From Bacteroidota bacterium (lineage in GTDB: Bacteria > Bacteroidota > Bacteroidia > AKYH767-A > OLB10): 64,000 nt of DNA. This document shows, piece by piece, positions 32,825 through 41,369 of the stretch. The number at the start of each line of letters is the position of its first letter. Position 1 is the stretch's first letter. The stretch is taken from positions 1 to 64,000 of the forward strand of contig JADKFV010000007.1 of assembly GCA_016717325.1 (NCBI GenBank), read 5' to 3'. A program made the translations under genes and the position numbers. The notes beneath the pieces are model-generated. The model did not search any database and was not told the origin of the DNA. It was given only the letters and a program-made list of their open reading frames with translations.

Positions 32825-33835
32825 TTATCGGCTGCTGAATAATTTCTTCGGCAAAAATTCGAAACGATAAGATAAATCGAGATTGATAAATGAGTAGCTG
32901 TCCTTTTCACCGGGGTTGCCTCTGCGGCTGGTAGCTGGCGAAGGATACCCGGCAGTGCCATATCCTGTTGGGTCCGAAATGTATTTAGCTATTTGCTGTG
33001 CATTGGGATCATCGGGATAATTGTTTTCGATTTGTGCATAGGTGGCATACTCATCACTTACATCATCTATAAAATCGGTCATAAGCATGTACCATCCCAC
33101 TTCGAATGATAACGTAGTTTTTTTGTTCAAGCCATATTTAAAGCCCATACCCAAAGGAATGCCTATATGATAATAACAGTATTGTTTGTTGTTTCCCAAT
33201 TCACTTTTCACACCTTGCCCTTCTGTTTTCCAATCTGCTAAGTTGGTTTCATATTTACCGTCCTTTTTCACAATGTTGCCCTTGCCTGAAGTTTCGTCCG
33301 CATCCCGAATGGTGCCATCGCGCCAAAAGAAATAGCGATTATTCATATCAATATTACCGCGAAATAAATCGGCCTTTGGTTTACCATAAAACATACCCAC
33401 TCCGGTGAAAAAATATAGTGCTGCGCTTTGCATGTACAAAGGTTTTAGCCGGTTTCCATAATATGTGTAAGTAGCAATTCCCGAAGCACCAAAAACATCG
33501 GTGCGGAAATTGATGCCACGTCCATAGTTGCGCAATTCAAAACCTTTTGCCTTTCCTATTGGAGCTGTTTCGTCATAGCCCAATCTGTGCCAGCTTAATC
33601 TTGTTTCAACATTAAAGGCTCTGTAGTAATATGCGCTTCCTTTTGGCCGTCCCAAAAAATTGCGCAAAGTAAGTTGCATTCCAGGGCGGGTTGCTTTTGT
33701 TTGAAACAACTCTTCGTTACCAAGGTCACCATAATAGTTGGCAATACCTCCTGAGAGACCAACTTCAAAAGATTTTTGTGCACTAGCGTATACTGTAACC
33801 GTTAACGCTGCAATAATTAGTAGTAAATTCTTCAT
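32825..33835 (-). CDS. DUF6089-like outer-membrane beta-barrel protein
   Basis: A signal peptide (LLLIIAALTVTVYASAQ) is followed by a 315-residue barrel with the family opening EVGLSGGIANYYGDLGNEELF, NVETRLSWHRLGYDE, NFRTDVFGASG and the end YSFINLDLSYRFEFLP. This N-terminal pattern is typical of Bacteroidota porin-like DUF6089 proteins. Closing aromatic strands suggest insertion in the outer membrane. The gene has its own terminator. Function is unknown beyond this. Confidence 0.83.
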   Translation of the reverse strand: MKNLLLIIAALTVTVYASAQKSFEVGLSGGIANYYGDLGNEELFQTKATRPGMQLTLRNFLGRPKGSAYYYRAFNVETRLSWHRLGYDETAPIGKAKGFELRNYGRGINFRTDVFGASGIATYTYYGNRLKPLYMQSAALYFFTGVGMFYGKPKADLFRGNIDMNNRYFFWRDGTIRDADETSGKGNIVKKDGKYETNLADWKTEGQGVKSELGNNKQYCYYHIGIPLGMGFKYGLNKKTTLSFEVGWYMLMTDFIDDVSDEYATYAQIENNYPDDPNAQQIAKYISDPTGYGTAGYPSPATSRRGNPGEKDSYSFINLDLSYRFEFLPKKLFSSR

Positions 33836-33986
33836 AGGCGGTAGTTTTTATTAATTCAATATTATTCGTAATAATTTGCAACGACTAAGATAAAAAGGAT
33901 AATCGAAATGACAAACTATTTTCATGTAAAATGCATCAACAATAGTGCCACGGGGAGGGGGATTAGTATTGAGTATTGGGATATTA

Positions 33987-34097
33987 GTATTGAGACTTTT
34001 TGTATTGAGTAGTGGGATTATTTGTATTGAGACTTTTTGTATTGAGTAGTGGGATTTTTAGTATTGGGACTTTTTGTATTGAGTAGTGAGATTTTTA
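33987..34097 (+). repeat. 37-bp tandem repeat, three copies
   Basis: Three exact-length units (33987-34023, 34024-34060, 34061-34097) share the pattern GTATTGAGACTTTTT then GTATTGAGTAGTGGGATT. Degenerate partial units flank both sides (33961-33986 and 34098-34135). The gap lies between the outer-membrane barrel gene and tRNA-Ser. It has no coding potential or palindrome. Confidence 0.85.
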
Positions 34098-34253
34098 GTG
34101 TTGGATTGAGATTTTTAGTGTTGAGATTTTAGGAGTGTTTTTTCTTTGGGACTTAGGGAATTAGTACAGGGTGGGGTTTGAGGTATGGCATTGCTTGGTG
34201 TAACGATGTTTGTGATATTACAGGCATGAAAGCATTATCAATCAAATATATAA

Positions 34254-34344
34254 TGGCGGAGAGTGAGGGATTCGAACCCTCGATACCCTTTTGGGGTATA
34301 CACACTTTCCAGGCGTGCTCCTTCAACCACTCGGACAACTCTCC
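34254..34344 (-). tRNA. tRNA-Ser (anticodon GGA)
   Basis: The minus strand folds as a class II tRNA. The acceptor stem is GGAGAGT/ACTCTCC, the anticodon stem-loop GCCTGGAAAGTGTG-type with GGA at the anticodon, the long variable arm pairs ATACCC with GGGTAT, and the T-loop is GGTTCGAATCC. The discriminator is G and CCA is encoded (34254-34256). It reads UCC and UCU serine codons. Confidence 0.95.
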
Positions 34345-34400
34345 TTTTCAAGCTTTTGCTTGGGGGTGCAAAAATGCTATTATTAAATCATTCCGCAAGC

Positions 34401-34470
34401 GGTTATTGGTTATTCGGTTTTTGGTTACTTTAGTTACTCGGTATTTTAGTTATTGGCTATTCGGCTATTA
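34401..34470 (+). repeat. Degenerate phrase repeat (TTATTGG/TTATTCGG)
   Basis: Iterated short words such as GGTTATTGGTTATTCGG, TTGGTTACTTTAGTTACTCGG and TTATTGGCTATTCGGCTATT fill the space after tRNA-Ser. The unit is imperfect. It resembles in style, but not in sequence, the other G/T-rich islands at 33987, 37483, 39131 and 41370. Confidence 0.6.
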
Positions 34471-34586
34471 GAGAGAACTCATAAAATAGGTTGACACAAA
34501 GTTTGCATTTTTAAGTTAACTGTAGGAAACCATATTCATAATTTAAGGAACTAATCCGATTTATTATTTCAAAATATTTTCCGGTT

Positions 34587-35075
34587 CTAATCCTCATCGA
34601 ACATGCTGTTCTTTTTTAACAAAACCGTTTTTTCATACTCCGTATCTATGTGTAATTTTTTCTGTTCGGCCGCTTCCACAGCAAGTTCATCGCAACGCTC
34701 GTTGTGTGGATTTTCGTTATGGCCTTTCACCCATTTAAATTTAACATGGTGTTGTTTGAATATCTTCAAGAATCGCTTCCATAAATCGGGGTTTTTTGTT
34801 TTTGCAAAATGCTTTTTCTCCCAACCAAACAACCATTTCTTTTCTATCGCATCAACCACATATTTGGAATCGGAAAAAACAGTAACATGTTGTTGCGGAT
34901 TTTTCAACGATTCTAAAGCAACAATAACGCTGAGCAATTCCATGCGGTTGTTGGTAGTGTGGCGAAAGCCTTGCGACATTTCTTTACGGTGTGGGCCGGC
35001 CATCATTACTACGCCATATCCACCAGGACCGGGGTTACCTTTTGCAGCACCATCTGTATAAATTATTATTTCCAT
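34587..35075 (-). CDS. rnhA: Ribonuclease HI
   Basis: This 162-residue nuclease cuts the RNA strand of RNA-DNA hybrids. The four metal-binding acids are visible as D8 (YTDGAAKGNPGPGG), E46 (NNRMELL), D69 (VFSDSKYVVDAI) and D129 (NERCDELA), and the basic handle region WLFGWEKKHFAKTKNPDLW is present. Length is normal for RNase HI. It starts six bases after the marC stop and is likely co-transcribed with it. Confidence 0.96.
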   Translation of the reverse strand: MEIIIYTDGAAKGNPGPGGYGVVMMAGPHRKEMSQGFRHTTNNRMELLSVIVALESLKNPQQHVTVFSDSKYVVDAIEKKWLFGWEKKHFAKTKNPDLWKRFLKIFKQHHVKFKWVKGHNENPHNERCDELAVEAAEQKKLHIDTEYEKTVLLKKNSMFDED

Positions 35076-35081
35076 AAAATA

Positions 35082-35642
35082 CTAAACTCCTAAGTTGCTG
35101 CGAAATAAATTTACTGCAATGGCCAATAAAATAAATCCAAATACTTTACGGATTATGGCTATTCCGGCAGCGCCCAAAAGGTTTTCGAGAAACCCTAAAT
35201 TTTTTAAACAGAGGTAAACTACTACAAGGTTCAGTAAAACGCCAATGATGATTGTTGGTGCATCATATTTGCTACGCAACGATATTAATGTTGTCATAGT
35301 GCCGGCACCGGCAATCAATGGAAATGCAATAGGAACAATAGAAGCGGTGGCAGGGGTTTCGTCTTTGTAAATTTTTATGCCCAGTATCATTTCCAATGCA
35401 ATGAATAATAAAACCAACCCTCCGGCTATTGCGAAAGATGGAATATCGATGCCCATAAAACCTAAGATTGATTCGCCAAGGAATAAAAAACTTATCATTA
35501 TTATTAACGAAACTATCGTTACTTTTTCGGGGTGAATGGTTCCTACTTTTCTGCGTATGTCAATTATCACAGGTATGGAACCTATAATATCAATAACAGC
35601 AAAAAGAATCATAGAAACAGTTATTACAGCTTTAATAGTCAT
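35082..35642 (-). CDS. marC: MarC family integral membrane protein
   Basis: With the start MTIKAVITVS at 35642 this is a 186-residue protein of six hydrophobic helices. MarC signatures include FAVIDIIGSIPVIIDI, the FLGESILGFMGIDIPSFAIAGG segment and IVPIAFPLIAGAGTMTTLIS. An ATG at 35672 would add ten residues over the promoter. The family is of unknown transport function. It is the first gene of a two-gene unit with rnhA. Confidence 0.9.
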   Translation of the reverse strand: MTIKAVITVSMILFAVIDIIGSIPVIIDIRRKVGTIHPEKVTIVSLIIMISFLFLGESILGFMGIDIPSFAIAGGLVLLFIALEMILGIKIYKDETPATASIVPIAFPLIAGAGTMTTLISLRSKYDAPTIIIGVLLNLVVVYLCLKNLGFLENLLGAAGIAIIRKVFGFILLAIAVNLFRSNLGV

Positions 35643-35658
35643 GCGCTTTATATTTTTG

Positions 35659-35666
35659 CAAAGGTA
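35659..35666 (-). promoter_or_regulatory. Candidate -7 element for marC-rnhA
   Basis: TACCTTTG on the minus strand matches TAnnTTTG, 16 bases before ATG 35642. It supports that ATG over the one at 35672. Confidence 0.4.
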
Positions 35667-35720
35667 GTGCAATACAATTTAAGAGTGCTATATTATTTGG
35701 CATTTTCGTTTGGGGATGCT

Positions 35721-35840
35721 GTTGCCAAGGTTTGTGTCCCTACTAACCTTTTTTGCCCTCTTCGCCAAGGTTTGTGTCCCCACAAACCTTGATTGTCCTC
35801 TTCGCCAAGGTTTGTGTCATCACAAACCTTGATTGTCTCA
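35721..35840 (+). repeat. 40-bp tandem repeat with hairpin, three copies
   Basis: Units at 35721-35760, 35761-35800 and 35801-35840 have an exact 40-base period. Each contains the inverted repeat CAAGGTTTGTG / CACAAACCTTG around a 4-base loop; arms are perfect (11 bases) in copies 2 and 3 and decayed in copy 1. Loops differ (TCCC, TCAT). It lies between divergent marC and the AAA+ gene. Confidence 0.9.
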
Positions 35841-35859
35841 TCAATTTATTTTCTCAATA

Positions 35860-35879
35860 CCATGGGTCAAAACCCATGG
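35860..35879. repeat. CCATGGGT palindrome
   Basis: CCATGGGT (35860-35867) and ACCCATGG (35872-35879) form a perfect 8-base stem with loop CAAA, one of several palindromes in this gap. Confidence 0.7.
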
Positions 35880-35885
35880 CTACAA

Positions 35886-35952
35886 TTATTAATTCCAGAG
35901 TACTCATTTATTTTTTGTTTTTCAAAGGCATGAGAGGCTCTGAAATTAATAA
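35886..35952 (+). repeat. Inverted-repeat element, copy 1
   Basis: Terminal arms TTATTAATTCCAGAG (35886-35900) and CTCTGAAATTAATAA (35938-35952) match at 14 of 15 positions. The inner sequence contains CATTTATTTTTTG and TTCAAAGGCATGAGA. The same architecture and inner words occur at 37733-37789 in the same orientation, on the other side of the AAA+ gene. It has no coding potential. Confidence 0.65.
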
Positions 35953-35963
35953 CGAAGAACCAA

Positions 35964-35996
35964 AAACCCACAAGGTTTTAAAAACCTTGTGGGTTT
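35964..35996. repeat. Perfect 33-base palindrome
   Basis: Arms AAACCCACAAGGTTTT (35964-35979) and AAAACCTTGTGGGTTT (35981-35996) are perfectly complementary around one A. No T tract follows on either strand outside the arms, so it is probably an extragenic palindrome and not a terminator, though transcripts from either side would fold here. Confidence 0.8.
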
Positions 35997-36124
35997 GACC
36001 TCTTGGTAAATTATTTCAGCGAAAGTGTTCTATGTTCTACTCAATTTAGTGAGGATTGTTTTTAATCCATCCTATTTCCAATGTTCTATTAAAACATTAA
36101 CCCACTACAACCGCAACTAACTGT

Positions 36125-36132
36125 TATATTTG
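36125..36132 (+). promoter_or_regulatory. Candidate -7 element for the AAA+ gene
   Basis: TATATTTG matches TAnnTTTG exactly, 21 bases before ATG 36154. No clear -33 TTG is present. Confidence 0.45.
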
Positions 36133-36153
36133 CGCTCCAAAATATACAGAACA

Positions 36154-37470
36154 ATGAATGACGCTATAAAAAATTTGCGTGAGGCGCTAAAAATATCGCC
36201 CGATAATATGCCCTTGCGAATGCTACTTGCCGAAACACTGATGAACCATTTTCAATATGCCGATGCGGAGGAAGAATATAAATCGGCACTAACGATTGCA
36301 CCAAGTGATGTGAAAATAAAACTGGGATTAGCCACAGCTTGCTATCGCCAACAAAAATTTTCTATAGCCGGTGTGATAGTGGAGGAGTTGCTGCACACGC
36401 CTGCACCACCACCATTCACGTATGTGTTGCATGCGCATTTGCTCATCAAAGAAAACAAAATAATGCTGGCATCGGAAGAGTACCGCAAGGCTTTGTCGCT
36501 CGATGCATCGTTGCACGATGATGATTTGGAAGAAGCACTCAAAGTGCGCAACACTGCAGGCGAAGAGATTGTGAGCGAAGAAGATTTTGATGACAGCATT
36601 AATAGCATAGAGCGGCCAAAAATAAATTTCGATGATGTGGGGGGCATGCAAAAAGTGAAGGAAGAAATAAACATAAAAATTATTTTACCTCTTCAACATC
36701 CCGAATTATATAAGGCGTATGGTAAAAGTATAGGTGGCGGCATTTTGTTGTACGGCCCTCCGGGTTGCGGTAAAACTTTGCTTGCCCGTGCAACAGCAGG
36801 CCAGGTAAAATCGAGCTTTATTACAGTTGGCATCTCCGATATTTTGGATATGTACATTGGCAGCAGCGAGCAACGTTTACATCAAATGTTCGAAATGGCG
36901 CGCGACCAAACACCATGTGTTTTATTTTTCGATGAAGTGGATGCTTTGGGTGCAAGTCGTTCGGACATGCGACATTCGGCAGGGCGGCATTTGATAAATC
37001 AGTTTTTAAATGAAATGGATGGAGCTGTAAATTCGAACGATGGCATATTGATTTTAGGCGCAACCAATGCCCCGTGGCATTTAGATGCAGCATTCCGCAG
37101 GCCGGGCCGATTCGATAGAATATTATTTGTGCCACCACCCGATGATATTGCACGCGAAGAAATATTGAAAGTGATGTTGCAAGGCAAACCAATCTCGGAT
37201 ATAGATTATAATGCAATTGCAAAAAAAACGAAGGAATTTTCGGGTGCCGATTTAAAAGCAATTGTAGATATGACTATAGAAGATAAATTGCGCGAGTCGT
37301 TTACAAAAGGAATCCCATCGCCCATCGGCACTAATGACTTATTGAAAGTATTGAAGCAAATAAATCCCAGCACCAAAGAATGGTTTGTAAGTGCTCGCAA
37401 CTATGCTTTGTATGCTAATGAGAGTGGTTTGTACAATGAGATATTAGAGTATTTGGGAATTAAGAAGTAG
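36154..37470 (+). CDS. TPR-AAA+ ATPase
   Basis: This 438-residue protein joins two or three TPR units (about residues 1-115, for example LREALKISPDNMPLRMLLAE and YADAEEEYKSALTIAP) to a single classical AAA module of the Cdc48/katanin/FtsH type. Walker A is GPPGCGKT at 201-208, Walker B LFFDEVD has D260-E261, the pore-loop region is followed by the SRH (GATNAPWHLDAAFRRPGRFDR) with arginine fingers, and sensor-2/lid GADLKAIVDM follows. The start is ATG 36154, since an upstream TTG overlaps the -7 box. There is no protease domain, so it is expected to be a hexameric unfoldase or remodeller whose TPRs choose partners. It is monocistronic and flanked by palindromic repeats on both sides. Its specific substrate is unknown. 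Confidence 0.9.
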   Translation: MNDAIKNLREALKISPDNMPLRMLLAETLMNHFQYADAEEEYKSALTIAPSDVKIKLGLATACYRQQKFSIAGVIVEELLHTPAPPPFTYVLHAHLLIKENKIMLASEEYRKALSLDASLHDDDLEEALKVRNTAGEEIVSEEDFDDSINSIERPKINFDDVGGMQKVKEEINIKIILPLQHPELYKAYGKSIGGGILLYGPPGCGKTLLARATAGQVKSSFITVGISDILDMYIGSSEQRLHQMFEMARDQTPCVLFFDEVDALGASRSDMRHSAGRHLINQFLNEMDGAVNSNDGILILGATNAPWHLDAAFRRPGRFDRILFVPPPDDIAREEILKVMLQGKPISDIDYNAIAKKTKEFSGADLKAIVDMTIEDKLRESFTKGIPSPIGTNDLLKVLKQINPSTKEWFVSARNYALYANESGLYNEILEYLGIKK

Positions 37471-37482
37471 TTATTGAGGATT

Positions 37483-37639
37483 GTCATTGGTCATTTTGAA
37501 TACTTGTCATTGGTCATTTTGAGGAAAGTCATTGGTCATTTTGAATACTTGTCATTGGTCATTTTGAATACTTGTCATTGGTCATTTTGAGGAAAGTCAT
37601 TGGTCATTTTGAATACTTGTCATTGGTCATTTTTAATTC
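37483..37639 (+). repeat. 22/23-bp tandem repeat, seven copies
   Basis: Seven consecutive units start with GTCATTGGTCATTTT. They end in GAATACTT (type A, 23 bp) or GAGGAAA (type B, 22 bp), in the order A-B-A-A-B-A-A', the last unit decaying into TTAATTC. This gives two higher-order ABA blocks of 68 bp. The array starts 12 bases after the AAA+ stop. Confidence 0.92.
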
Positions 37640-37732
37640 TTAATTTAAAATTTTTAATTCCCTTGTCATTTGTAAAAACTAAGATTTGAGTACAACATAA
37701 ATGTAAAAAAAAACGAAAAACAACGGTAATCG

Positions 37733-37789
37733 AATTTCGGAATCCACATTTATTTTTGGTTCTTCAACGGCTTGAACGACTCCGAAATT
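37733..37789 (+). repeat. Inverted-repeat element, copy 2
   Basis: Terminal arms AATTTCGGA (37733-37741) and TCCGAAATT (37781-37789) are perfectly complementary. The inner sequence has CACATTTATTTTTGG and TTCAACGGCTTGAAC, aligning with copy 1 at 35886-35952. Arm bases differ from copy 1 but remain paired, that is, they co-vary. Confidence 0.65.
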
Positions 37790-37825
37790 GAAACAAACTA
37801 AAAAACTACATTTCAAATGTTTGCA

Positions 37826-37845
37826 TCCCGACCGAAGTGTCGGGA
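37826..37845. repeat. TCCCGAC palindrome
   Basis: TCCCGAC (37826-37832) and GTCGGGA (37839-37845) form a perfect 7-base stem with loop CGAAGT, about 37 bases before the TPR membrane gene. Similar TCCCGA/TCGGGA hairpins are common between Bacteroidota genes. Confidence 0.6.
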
Positions 37846-37881
37846 CTAAAAACTATAAACTGCATTTCGAAAACTTCCAAC

Positions 37882-39124
37882 ATGAATCAACATTTAGAAA
37901 GAGGAAAATTATTATTGCAACAACATCGTCATCGCGAAGCGGAGGCAGAATTCAAAATGCATTTGTCGCTCGAGCCCAATGACGATGAGGCACATTTATA
38001 TCTTGGCCTTTGTTATTTGCACGGTAATAAACTTGACGATGCCACTATTTCGATTCAACAATCAATTGCCTTGTTTCCGCACAATGCTTTTGCTTTTTAT
38101 GTTTACTCCCGCATTTTATTTGGTCAGGAAAAATACAAGGAATCGCGGCAAAAAATTGATGAGGCTATAAATATTCAGCCAATTGATGCCAACTTTTTTT
38201 GCATGGTCGGCACAGTTGCATTTGTTCAACAAAGATTATTTACAAGCGCTTGAAGCCGCCAATGCCGGGTTGGCTAATGAGCCCGATAATGTTGATTGCC
38301 TAAATCAACGCACTATGGCTTTGGTGAAGCTTGATAAAAAAGAGGAAGCCTACAGCACTATAAACGATGCATTGCTCGAAGACCCCGAAAACAGTCTTAC
38401 ACATGCCAACACTGGTTGGGCAATGCTTGAACATGGCGATCATAAAAAAGCACTCATTCACTTCACCGAATCGTTGCGATTGAATCCAAATAACGAATGG
38501 GCTAAGCATGGTATGATAGAGGCACTCAAGGCGCGCTACTTTATTTATCGCATGTTTTTGAAATATATGTTTTGGATTGGCAACCTAAAAGGTAACAAGC
38601 AATGGATGATAATAATAGGAGCCTATATATTGGTTCGAATATTAAATAATGTGGCCGAAACAAAACCACAGTACGAACCTTTTATTATGCCGGTAGTAAT
38701 TGCTTATGCAGTGTTTGCACTTTCTACATGGGTGCTTATGCCATTGTTCAATGTGCTGCTGTTGCTACATCCACAGGGGCGCTATGCATTATCGCCAACA
38801 GAAAAAAGCACTTCTGTTTTAGTTTTCGCTTCACTGGTCACAGGATTAATTTCATTGCTCATTTATACATTTACAGGCATCGATGGATTCTTATTTCTCG
38901 CAATACTTGGTTTATCAATGATGATTCCTATTTCGGGTATGCAATTGCATCGCACACCAAAGCAGAAAAAAATACTAACGGTTTACACTTTTGTTCTTCT
39001 TGCCCTTGGACTCATTACCGTTGCATTAGCATTTATGGGTCGCGATTATCTTGTAACGGGAACCATATACGCAGTGATGATGCTTATGTATCAGTTTCTT
39101 TCTAACTCATTTATTATACGATAG
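37882..39124 (+). CDS. TPR-containing multi-pass membrane protein (frameshifted)
   Basis: Two pieces (37882-38253 and 38183-39124) join if one T is removed from the T7 run at 38194-38200, giving PIDANFFAWSAQLHLFNKDY. The ~413-residue product has about six TPR units (HLYLGLCYLHGNKLDDATIS, HANTGWAMLEHGDHKKALIH). After residue ~240 come four or five membrane helices, for example WMIIIGAYILVRILNNV and LVFASLVTGLISLLIYTF. The start is ATG 37882 (MNQHLERGKLLLQQ). It follows the AAA+ gene across a 411-base repeat-filled gap. A shared TPR theme hints at a functional link, which is an inference. Confidence 0.8.
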
Positions 39125-39130
39125 GCGTTC

Positions 39131-39210
39131 TTTGGTTATTGAGTTATTAGGTTACTGAGTTATTTTGGAAATTAGTTATTAGGATGTTGAGTTATTGGAA
39201 AGAGTTATTC
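39131..39210 (+). repeat. Degenerate phrase repeat (GAGTTATT)
   Basis: Words such as GGTTATTGAGTTATTAGG, TTACTGAGTTATTTTGG and TTAGTTATTAGG recur right after the TPR membrane gene. The unit is about 17-20 bases and imperfect. No coding sequence is seen from here to 39418. Confidence 0.6.
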
Positions 39211-39418
39211 AATTTTTATGAAGTTGGATACAATTTATTTTTTTATTGGAATACTATTGCAAGTGTCACGTAAAATAAATTACTCAACAACTTTAATTCA
39301 AAACATTCAAATTTCTAAAGATAGCGGCAAATAATTTCTTTCAATTAATACAATTTCATGTGCCATGTAAAAGCAATTCCTCTATAACATAATAACTCAA
39401 CAACAAAATAACCAATAA

Positions 39419-41321
39419 CTAATATGCTCTTTCGTTAGCACCTTTCATAAAATTTACAAATGCACGGCATGCTACTTTGTTGCCTCCGGGTGTGGGGTAA
39501 TTGCCAGTAAAATACCAATCACCAAGGTGATTTGGAATGGATTTGTGCAAGTCGTCCACACTCTGATAAATTATTTCCACTTCTGAAAGTACATCGGCAG
39601 GTTTTAAAAGTTGCGATATTTTTGCGCTTACCTGTTGTTCGGTAAAAGGCTCGTAAATCTTTTTAACATGATTAATAATTTCTTCTTTTGGTTTATCTAA
39701 CTGTTCTACACATAAATGATAAACTTCGTCTATTACATGTTCCATATTATTTTCTTCGAGCAATGACATTGCGGCATTGAAAGCAATAAAATCGCCTTAG
39801 CTTAGCCATGTCTATACCATAACAATCAGGATACCGAATTTGGGGTGCAGACGATACTACTATTATTTTTTTAGGTTGCAACCTTCCTAACATTCGCAAT
39901 ATACTTTTGCGCAAAGTGGTGCCTCGCACTATGCTATCATCTATCACAACAAGGTTGTCGATATTTTTTTCTACCGTACCATAAGTTACATCATATACAT
40001 GCGCAACCATATCATCGCGATGTGCATCATCGGTAATGAAAGTGCGCATCTTCACATCTTTGATGGCAATTTTTTCAACACGCGGGCGAATGTTTATTAT
40101 GTCACGCAATTTTTCTTCGGTCACTTTATTATTCAGCTCCATAACCTTACGCACTTTTACAGCCGCCAAGTAATCTTCCATACCACTCACCATGCCCAGA
40201 AAAGCAACTTCGGCAGTATTTGGAATAAACGAAAACACAGTGTGTTTCAAATCGTAATTTACGGCTTCTAAAATACCGGGGCAAAGCCTGCGTCCCAGTT
40301 CTTTGCGTTCATTATAAATAACCGGATCGCTACCGCGCGAAAAATAGATGCGCTCAAACGAGCATGACTTTCGCTCTTTAGGTTCGCGACACAACACTTC
40401 TTGTATACGTCCGTCTACTTTTATTATTAATGCGTGTCCGGGTTTAAGTTCTTTAATATCTTCAATGGGCATATTGAATGCTGTAAGCATAGCAGGGCGT
40501 TCGCTGGCAACCACAGCAATTTCATCATTATGATAATAATATGCCGGGCGTATACCATGTGGATCGCGCATTACAAAACCATCGCCATGGCCAATGGCCC
40601 CGCAAATAGTATAACCACCATCCCAATGTTTGGAAGCACGAGTCAACACACGTTGCAAATCAAGTTGTTCGGCAATCATTTTCGATATTTCGTGATTGCT
40701 CATTTCTTCCTGCTTAAACCGTTTGAAAAGCAACTCCACTTCTTCGTCAAGAAAATGGCCTATGTTTTCGAGTACAGTTATAGTATCGGCTTTTTCGCGT
40801 GGGTGCTGACCAAGACTTACAAGTTGCTCCATCATTTCGTCAACATTGGTCATATTGAAATTACCTGCAACACCAATGGTGCGCGAACGCCAACTATTTT
40901 TACGAATGAAAGGATGGCAACTGTTGATAGAATTTTTTCCAAAGGTGCCATAACGCAAATGTCCTAGCCACAACTCTCCTGTATAAGGCAAATTATTTTG
41001 AAGCCATTCTACATCATGTAATTTTTCGGGGTCGGTTTGTTGCAACTTTACAAATGGCTGATTTATTTTTTCGAAAACATCGGCAATAGGTTGCTTGGTA
41101 TTCGACCTTTCGCGGTGTATATAGTCCGTACCCGGTTGCACTTTTAAATTGATATTGAGCACACCTGCGCCATCTTGCCCACGGTTGTGTTGCTTCTCCA
41201 TAAGCAGGTATAGTTTGTTCATGCCATACAATGCAGTACCGTATTTCTCCTTATAAAACTCCAGCGGTTTGAGTAACCTAATTATGGCAACGCCACACTC
41301 ATGTTTTATTTTATCGCTCAT
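39419..41321 (-). CDS. purF: Amidophosphoribosyltransferase (frameshifted)
   Basis: The first step of purine synthesis is transfer of glutamine amide to PRPP. The N-terminal Ntn glutaminase has HECGVAII (Cys at residue 9 from ATG 41321, which is preferred over 41342) and KQHNRGQDGAG. The synthase half ends with the PRPP loop VVIDDSIVRGTTLRKS and PQIRYPDCYGIDM. The main frame stops at 39747, but removing one A (minus sense, 39798-39799) converts MAKLRRFYCF to MAKLGDFIAFNAA and joins the last ~115 residues (39419-39769). The reconstructed length of ~630 fits the long Bacteroidota form. An exact TATCTTTG -7 element lies upstream. An essential-type gene broken by one base points to sequence error. 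Confidence 0.93.
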
Positions 41322-41339
41322 TGTTGTTGTGCTAGGGTG

Positions 41340-41347
41340 CAAAGATA
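41340..41347 (-). promoter_or_regulatory. purF: Candidate -7 element for purF
   Basis: TATCTTTG on the minus strand matches TAnnTTTG exactly, 18 bases before ATG 41321. The -33 box is not evident. Confidence 0.45.
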
Positions 41348-41369
41348 GTTATTTCAAGTTCTGACATTG

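Noticed and set aside
34153..34471. Short frames reading through tRNA-Ser
   Set aside because: They overlap a well-folded tRNA gene on either strand.
35721..35840. Possible CRISPR array (regular 40-base period)
   Set aside because: The whole unit is repeated with no unique spacers, only three copies exist, and there are no cas genes.
35964..35996. Palindrome as a terminator for upstream genes
   Set aside because: The neighbouring genes diverge from this gap, so no transcript ends here, and there is no T tract outside the arms.
36328..36674. Minus-strand open frames inside the AAA+ gene
   Set aside because: They overlap a clearly conserved coding sequence, show no recognisable residues and lack start context.
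37483..37639. Possible CRISPR or iteron-type origin
   Set aside because: Units are directly adjacent without spacers, and no replication initiator gene or DnaA-box cluster is seen.
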